Shown in pieces: positions 7,346-11,661 of a DNA stretch of 11,661 nt (position 1 is the first letter of the stretch; each line of letters starts with the position of its first letter). This DNA is from an uncultured Lachnospiraceae bacterium. GTDB taxonomy: Bacteria > Bacillota > Clostridia > Lachnospirales > Lachnospiraceae. Under the pieces are notes generated by a model, which did no database searches, was not told the DNA's origin, and saw only the letters and a list, made by a program, of their open reading frames with translations. The position numbers and the translations under genes are program-made. The stretch spans positions 1 to 11,661 of the forward strand of contig CAJTOV010000113.1 in assembly GCA_910577765.1 (NCBI GenBank). Direction: 5' to 3'.

Positions 7346-9760
7346 ATGGGTCACGATTATGAGGAAGAGTTGGGACGCTCCAGGGCGTCCAGAAGCAGGA
7401 GAAGTCCGGCAGGCCGTATGGACAGGGGGGATGATGGCTTAAAGGTCATGGGTGATTCCTCCATCCATCCGGTCAGACCCTCCGCTAACCGGCCCGTCCG
7501 GGCAGTCCGGCGGGAAGAAGGGGACCAATGGGCGCCGGAGCGGGGCATGTTCGGCAATGCAGGAGCCGGAACAGGAGGAAGCGGCAGCCGGAGGGCTGCC
7601 GGCGGAGCGGGCAGAACGGGAGCCGGGGGAAGGGCTGCCGGGGGAGCGGCAGGAAGAGCTGCCGGAGGAGCAGCAGGCACAGCCGGCGGAAGGGGTGCCG
7701 GCGGAGCCGGAAGCACAGCCGGAGGAAACGTCAGCCGGAGGACGGTCAGCGCAGCCGGAAGCAGAAGGACTGGCGGCGGAGGCACAGGGGGCCCCGGGGG
7801 AACCGGCGGCGGTGCCGGAGGTGGCAGCGGTTCCGGCAGAATCGGCCTGAGCCTGCGCCAGGAGCGGCTTATTGCCAAGCGCAGAAAGCGCCGCAGGATC
7901 ATTGCCATGATTCTGGCAGAGTGCATTGCCCTGGCCTGCATTTTCGGTTATGCCTATTTCCTGCGGCAGTGGAACCAGCTCCAGAGACCGGATTATGACA
8001 TCAAGAACGTGGAAAACAAGGACATTTCCTTTGAAACCGTGGAGAAGATGAAGGGCTACTGGACCATTGCCATCTTCGGCGTGGATTCCAGGGGCAGCGC
8101 GGTGTCCAAGGGAACCAACGCGGACGTGAACATTATCTGCAACATCAACCTGGATACCGGGGAGATCAGGCTGGTGTCCGTGTTCCGGGATACTTACTTA
8201 AATATCAGTGAGGAAGGGTCCTACAACAAGATTAACCAGGCCTATTTCCTGGGAGGCCCTGAGCAGGCAGTAGCTGCCCTGAACCGGAACCTGGACCTGA
8301 ATATTTCCGATTACATGACCTTTAACTGGAAGGCGGTGGCCGATGCCATCAATATTCTGGGAGGGGTGGACATTGAACTGAGCCAGGCGGAATTTTATTA
8401 CATCAACTCGTTTATTACCGAGACGGTGAAGGCCACAGGCATCGGTTCCTACCAGTTAAAATCCGCAGGAATGAACCATCTGGACGGGGTCCAGGCCGTG
8501 GCTTACGGGCGTCTGCGTCTTATGGATACGGACTATGCCCGGACCGAGCGGCAGCGGAAGGTGATCCAGCAGGCCTTTGAGAAGGCCAGGCACGCGGATT
8601 TCAACACCTTAAACCGGGTGCTGGGGACCGTATTCCCCCAGGTAGCCACCAGCATCAATGTGGATGATATTTTTACGGCCCTGCCTATGGTCGACAAGTA
8701 CCATATCGGGGACACCACCGGCTTCCCCCAGGCCCGGGGCGATGCCAAGATGGGCAAGAAAGGGGCAGTGGTGGTGCCCCAGACACTGGAAAGCAATGTG
8801 GTAAAGCTTCATGAGTTCCTGTTCGGGGATGCGGACTATGTGCCCACGGATATGGTGAAAAAACTCAGTGCCAAGATTTCCGCCGACTCCGGTATGTATA
8901 AGGAAGGAAAGTATGTGGACAAAGTGCCTACAGACGGCGGTGTGATCCAGAAGCCCAAGCCCACCCCTGCCCCCAAGGACCATGATGATGACGAGGAGCG
9001 GGAGACCACGAAAAAGGATACCGGTGAGACCAGCCGGGCCAGCCGGGAAACCGATGAGGACGGCAATTTCCTTGATCCGGACCCGGACGATGAAGATCCT
9101 GATGAGAACCAGGAGGAAGAGCCGGAGACGGACCGTTATGGCCGGCCCATTGGACTGAGACCGGGAGTCAGTGTCCAGGAGACCGACGAGGACGGCAATC
9201 CGGTGGAGGAGGACGAGGAAGGCCAGCCGGGCAACAGCCACGGAACCGGCACGACTCCCACCAGCCCGGGAGGCTGGGAACGTCCCACGGAGCCAGGCGG
9301 GCAGACCTACCCGGGGGGAGGAACCTATCCGGGAATCTATGACCGTCCAGGCGCCGCCACGGAGACTGACCCGGACAATACTCCGGGAACCACCAGGCCG
9401 GGAGGTGGGAATCCCTCCGGCGGGCAGAATACTCCGGGAAGTACCGGTCCCACCGGCGGAAGCAGCGTACCGGGCAGTACCACACCTGCCGGCGGCAGCA
9501 CCCCAGGCGGCACCGGTCCGGGAGGCGGCACAGCTCCGGGGGGCAGCACTCCGGGGGGTACCAGCCCAACGGGAAGCAGCACTCCGGGGGGCACCAGCCC
9601 CACGGGAAGCAGCACTCCGGGAGGCACCGGCCCCACCGGCGGCAGCAGTACTCCGGGGGGAGGACCTGGGCAGGGGGGCCAGCTTCCGGGAGCATCCGGC
9701 GGCAGCACTCCGGGAACCCCGGGAGGCAGCACCGGCCCGGTGGCAGGTCCAGGCCACTGA
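7346..9760 (+). CDS. LytR-CpsA-Psr (LCP) family cell-wall polymer ligase with long low-complexity ends
   Basis: This 804-residue protein carries a full LCP domain at about 237-415: IAIFGVDSRG (241-250), VFRDTYLNI (279-287), KINQAYFLGG (295-304), MNHLDGVQAVAYGRLR (376-391) and DYARTERQRK (396-405). These include the conserved Arg/Asp residues that bind polyprenyl pyrophosphate and metal. LCP enzymes move lipid-linked polymers onto peptidoglycan outside the membrane, fitting the sugar transferase just upstream. One TM segment (about 185-206) follows a basic stretch (177-185), giving N-in, C-out topology. Residues 70-165 are a Gly/Ala/Arg-rich cytosolic tail. After the domain come an acidic segment (546-625, ETDEDGN twice) and a Gly/Pro/Thr/Ser tail (632-804) with an 11-residue repeat. 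LCP proteins are commonly 300-500 residues, so this one is unusually long. GAGGT (7335-7339) supports the start. Confidence 0.9.
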   Translation: MGHDYEEELGRSRASRSRRSPAGRMDRGDDGLKVMGDSSIHPVRPSANRPVRAVRREEGDQWAPERGMFGNAGAGTGGSGSRRAAGGAGRTGAGGRAAGGAAGRAAGGAAGTAGGRGAGGAGSTAGGNVSRRTVSAAGSRRTGGGGTGGPGGTGGGAGGGSGSGRIGLSLRQERLIAKRRKRRRIIAMILAECIALACIFGYAYFLRQWNQLQRPDYDIKNVENKDISFETVEKMKGYWTIAIFGVDSRGSAVSKGTNADVNIICNINLDTGEIRLVSVFRDTYLNISEEGSYNKINQAYFLGGPEQAVAALNRNLDLNISDYMTFNWKAVADAINILGGVDIELSQAEFYYINSFITETVKATGIGSYQLKSAGMNHLDGVQAVAYGRLRLMDTDYARTERQRKVIQQAFEKARHADFNTLNRVLGTVFPQVATSINVDDIFTALPMVDKYHIGDTTGFPQARGDAKMGKKGAVVVPQTLESNVVKLHEFLFGDADYVPTDMVKKLSAKISADSGMYKEGKYVDKVPTDGGVIQKPKPTPAPKDHDDDEERETTKKDTGETSRASRETDEDGNFLDPDPDDEDPDENQEEEPETDRYGRPIGLRPGVSVQETDEDGNPVEEDEEGQPGNSHGTGTTPTSPGGWERPTEPGGQTYPGGGTYPGIYDRPGAATETDPDNTPGTTRPGGGNPSGGQNTPGSTGPTGGSSVPGSTTPAGGSTPGGTGPGGGTAPGGSTPGGTSPTGSSTPGGTSPTGSSTPGGTGPTGGSSTPGGGPGQGGQLPGASGGSTPGTPGGSTGPVAGPGH
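9542..9664 (+). repeat. 33-bp coding repeats in the LCP C-terminal tail
   Basis: Residues 733-773 of the LCP protein read GSTPGGTSPTG, SSTPGGTSPTG, SSTPGGTGPTGG and SSTPGGG. That is three units of about 33 bp and a partial fourth, with near-identical DNA. Similar but looser STPGG units flank it. Such in-frame repeats change length easily by slippage or recombination. The encoded segment is probably a flexible, extracellular spacer within or across the wall. Confidence 0.75.
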
Positions 9761-9762
9761 TT

Positions 9763-9801
9763 TCACAAATAGATTATAATTCCATCACAATTTCGTCACA
9801 A
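9763..9801 (+). promoter_or_regulatory. Direct repeats TCACAA phased at 11 bp upstream of htrA (candidate regulator binding site)
   Basis: TCACAA occurs at 9763-9768, 9785-9790 and 9796-9801. The 22-base gap between the first two holds a degenerate copy, TTATAA, at 9774-9779, so four units run at exactly 11-bp spacing. One-turn direct repeats are typical of OmpR/PhoB-family response regulators, and htrA genes in other Firmicutes (CssR, CiaR) are under such regulators. The degenerate unit contains a perfect TATAAT (9775-9780). Other possible -10 boxes are TATATT (9810-9815) and TATAAC (9821-9826), so whether the site activates or represses cannot be told. Confidence 0.5.
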
Positions 9802-9807
9802 ACAGTT

Positions 9808-9826
9808 GTTATATTCTTCGTATAAC
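9808..9826 (+). other. Small inverted repeat GTTATA / TATAAC before htrA
   Basis: GTTATA (9808-9813) and TATAAC (9821-9826) form a perfect 6-bp inverted repeat around 7 bases. It overlaps candidate -10 sequences and lies 9 bases before the ribosome binding site. It could be an operator half-site pair or a weak RNA hairpin; the short arms make chance quite possible. Confidence 0.3.
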
Positions 9827-9853
9827 ATGAAGATAAGGAAGGGGATTATAATT

Positions 9854-11248
9854 ATGTACAATGATGAACATGGGTTTGAAGTAAACCAGTACCATGATTC
9901 CGTCTCTTCTGAATATAGAGAGGAACCGGTGGGACAGACACAGAGGGAGCAGCAGTTTCGGGAGACTTGTTACGACAGCCGGGTGAACACATCCCACATC
10001 CCCCCGGAACGGCCCCGGAGAAAGGGCGGTCTGGCAGGACGGATTGCCGGAGTCACCGCTGCGGCGGTTCTCTTCGGAACCGTGGCAGGAGGCACCATGT
10101 TCGGTGTCAATGCGGCAGGAAAGTATATGATGGGGCGGATTGCACCGGAGGCGGAGACCAAAGCACCGGTTGAGGTGACGGTGGGAACCGCCGGTGCAGA
10201 CAGTCAGGGCCAGAATTCGGCAGCCAGCGTGGTGCCTGCGGTCCAGATGGATGTCTCCGCCATTGTCAAAAAGGCCATGCCGTCGGTGGTGGCCATCAAC
10301 AACACCATGGTGGTGGAGCAGCAGATGTGGTTTGGCCCTACCCAGCGGTGGGAGGTGCCCAGCAGCGGTTCCGGAATCATCGTGGGACAGAATGACGAGG
10401 AGCTTCTGATCGTCACCAACAACCATGTGGTGGAAGGGTCCAAGGAGCTGACGGTGACCTTTATCAACAGCGGCTCCGTCAATGCGGGAATCAAGGGAAC
10501 CGACTCCGAATCGGACCTGGCGGTGATTGCCGTGCCCATCAAAGATATTCCTTCCGACACCATGAGCCAGATCAAGGTTGCGGTTCTGGGAGATTCCGAC
10601 GCCCTGGAAGTGGGCCAGGGGGTCATCGCCATCGGCAATGCCCTGGGCTACGGACAGTCTGTGACTGTGGGCTATGTCAGTGCCCTGGACCGGGAGGTCA
10701 AGGCGGAAAATGACGTGAGCCGTAATCTGCTCCAGACCGATGCGGCCATTAACCCGGGCAACAGCGGCGGCGCCCTTCTGAACATGGATGGCGAGGTGAT
10801 CGGTATCAATGCCGCCAAGTATTCCTCTACCGAGGTGGAGGGTATGGGCTATGCCATTCCTGTGACCAAGGTCAAGGATATCATCAACGAGCTGATGAAC
10901 AAGAAGACCCGTGTGCTGGTGGAAGAGACCAAACAGGGATATCTGGGAATCCAGGGACAGAATATTGACGAAACCGCATCTGCCATGTATGATATGCCCA
11001 GAGGCATCTATGTATATAAGATTACCGAGGACGGTGCAGCTGCCAAATCCGATCTCAGGGAGAAGGACATTATCACCAAGTTTGACGGCCAGACCGTGCG
11101 GTCCATGGCAGATCTCAAGGAAATGCTCACCTATTATCAGGGAGGCGATACCATCAACCTGACTGTACAGTCCCTGGAGAACGGGGCGTATGTGGAGCGG
11201 ACCGTGGAGATCACCCTGGGTGTCAGGCCCGAGGCCGGGACCAGCTAA
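9854..11248 (+). CDS. htrA: Membrane-anchored HtrA/DegP-family serine protease with one PDZ domain
   Basis: I place the start at the ATG at 9854 (464 residues), because AAGGAAGGGG (9835-9844) lies 9 bases upstream. An in-frame TTG at 9806 lacks such a site and overlaps promoter-like DNA. Residues 1-58 form a charged cytosolic tail, with one TM anchor at about 61-88. The trypsin-like domain (about 133-345) carries the triad His191 (VTNNHVV), Asp221 (SDLAVI) and Ser304 (GNSGG). A single PDZ domain follows (about 362-455, GYLGIQG to the C-terminus). This is the usual Gram-positive HtrA layout, working outside the membrane to degrade or refold misfolded exported proteins. It follows the LCP gene by 93 bases that hold phased TCACAA repeats, so stress control by a two-component system is likely. 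A strong terminator closes the gene. Confidence 0.93.
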   Translation: MYNDEHGFEVNQYHDSVSSEYREEPVGQTQREQQFRETCYDSRVNTSHIPPERPRRKGGLAGRIAGVTAAAVLFGTVAGGTMFGVNAAGKYMMGRIAPEAETKAPVEVTVGTAGADSQGQNSAASVVPAVQMDVSAIVKKAMPSVVAINNTMVVEQQMWFGPTQRWEVPSSGSGIIVGQNDEELLIVTNNHVVEGSKELTVTFINSGSVNAGIKGTDSESDLAVIAVPIKDIPSDTMSQIKVAVLGDSDALEVGQGVIAIGNALGYGQSVTVGYVSALDREVKAENDVSRNLLQTDAAINPGNSGGALLNMDGEVIGINAAKYSSTEVEGMGYAIPVTKVKDIINELMNKKTRVLVEETKQGYLGIQGQNIDETASAMYDMPRGIYVYKITEDGAAAKSDLREKDIITKFDGQTVRSMADLKEMLTYYQGGDTINLTVQSLENGAYVERTVEITLGVRPEAGTS

Positions 11249-11300
11249 TTTGCACCGGAATTTCCGCAAGGCGGTAATGGATGAACGGTTACTGAAAGTT

Positions 11301-11342
11301 GCCAAAGCCAGGTTTTTCCTGGCTTTGGCTTATTGCCTTTTT
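11301..11342 (+). terminator. Rho-independent terminator after htrA
   Basis: GCCAAAGCCAGG (11301-11312) pairs perfectly with CCTGGCTTTGGC (11318-11329) around a TTTTT loop. T-rich sequence follows, with TTTTT at 11338-11342. It begins 52 bases after the htrA stop and ends only 4 bases before the first possible start codon of the next gene. Confidence 0.88.
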
Positions 11343-11346
11343 AGGT

Positions 11347-11661
11347 ATGGAAGAAAGCAGGCTACAGGTGGACGAGAAAAATTACAGGGATCAGGAAACA
11401 GACGGCCAGGAGGGCCAGGGAGGCGGCAGCCAGGATGGTCAGGGGGGCGGAACCAGCCAGAACGGCGGCAGCGGGAACAGTCAGGGGGGTGGAAGCAGCC
11501 AGGGAAGCGGCGGCAGCCGGAATGGCCAGGAGTACGAGAAAATATGCTTTATGTGCCACAGAACGGAAAGCAAGGCAGGCAACATGGTCACCATGCCGGG
11601 AGGCGTGAATCTGTGCAGTGCCTGTCTGCAGCGGGCCTTTGATTCTTTTGCGGCAGGGGGG
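11347..11661 (+). CDS. ClpX-type zinc-finger protein with Gly/Gln/Ser-rich leader (partial, runs off window)
   Basis: The frame is open from ATG 11347 to the window end, 105 codons. Residues 20-61 are a Gly/Gln/Ser/Asn-rich linker. Next comes a C4 zinc-finger segment, with CFMC (Cys67, Cys70) and CSAC (Cys90, Cys93) separated by 19 residues around MPGGVNLC. That resembles the N-terminal zinc-binding domain of the ClpX unfoldase, which forms dimers and recruits substrates and adaptors. If so, an AAA+ ATPase module should follow beyond 11661; this is inferred. ClpX normally has only a few residues before the finger, so the leader is unusual. The true start may be GTG 11368, which has AGG (11359-11361) 6 bases upstream, whereas ATG 11347 has no well-spaced ribosome binding site and abuts the terminator. 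Its position after htrA suggests a protein quality-control role. Confidence 0.7.
   Translation, partial: MEESRLQVDEKNYRDQETDGQEGQGGGSQDGQGGGTSQNGGSGNSQGGGSSQGSGGSRNGQEYEKICFMCHRTESKAGNMVTMPGGVNLCSACLQRAFDSFAAGG

Noticed and set aside
9542..9664. CRISPR-like array in the LCP tail
   Set aside because: The units are contiguous 33-bp coding repeats with no unique spacers and an intact reading frame.
8609..9766. 385-codon minus-strand open frame over the LCP tail
   Set aside because: The translation is Arg/Ser/Ala/Gly low complexity produced by the repeats on the other strand, with no recognisable domain.
9171..9779. Forward +1-frame reading of the LCP tail (Ala/Arg/Pro-rich, 202 codons)
   Set aside because: It arises from the repetitive DNA of the Gly/Pro/Thr tail. 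It lacks a ribosome binding site, and its regularity mirrors the real frame.
9806..9853. Upstream TTG start for htrA, adding 16 residues
   Set aside because: It has no ribosome binding site, overlaps promoter-like DNA and the inverted repeat, and a strong purine-rich site sits before ATG 9854.
9809..11305. 498-codon open frame on the minus strand opposite htrA
   Set aside because: It is as long as htrA but mirrors it throughout. Its translation is His/Gly/Leu-rich without domains, while the + strand encodes a full protease with intact catalytic triad. It is a shadow of GC-rich codon usage.

Overview
The window looks like a chromosomal segment from a GC-rich Gram-positive bacterium, most likely a Clostridia member of the Lachnospiraceae type. 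This is an inference from TATAAT promoters with purine-rich ribosome binding sites, a membrane-anchored HtrA, a LytR-CpsA-Psr (LCP) wall-polymer ligase, GT2-rich polysaccharide genes and GC-rich codon choice. No rRNA or marker gene is present to confirm it. All convincing genes lie on the + strand.

Layout. Bases 1-87 may hold the last codons of an upstream gene. Bases 95-193 carry three back-to-back hairpins, the last being a Rho-independent terminator. An extended -10 promoter (about 228-255) then starts a four-gene sugar/glycan unit (308-5569): an SDR-type nucleotide-sugar epimerase/reductase, a two-TM polyprenyl-phosphate glycosyltransferase, a 731-residue tandem GT2 protein and a rhamnosyltransferase-like GT2. 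The stop codon of the last lies inside a second copy of the 33-nt palindrome found at 153-185.

A second promoter and a long, hairpin-rich leader (about 5632-5819) precede a WbaP/WcaJ-type initiating sugar transferase (5820-7235). An 804-residue LCP protein with very long low-complexity ends (7346-9760) follows. Together the genes would build a cell-surface polysaccharide: lipid-linked initiation (sugar transferase), chain extension (GT2s), a side-chain or precursor sugar donor on a polyprenyl carrier (two-TM GT) and attachment to peptidoglycan (LCP). No flippase or polymerase is in view, so the cluster is incomplete within this window.

Downstream is an envelope-stress/proteolysis pair: a membrane-anchored HtrA-family serine protease (9854-11248), whose upstream region carries TCACAA repeats phased at 11 bp, then a strong terminator, then the start of an unusual protein with a Gly/Gln/Ser-rich leader and a ClpX-type C4 zinc finger, cut by the window end. 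I do not see a wholly novel system. The best leads are the phased operator-like repeats before htrA, the ClpX-like protein with its abutting terminator, the dispersed palindrome that forms a protein C-terminus, and the LCP low-complexity block that is open in all three forward frames.
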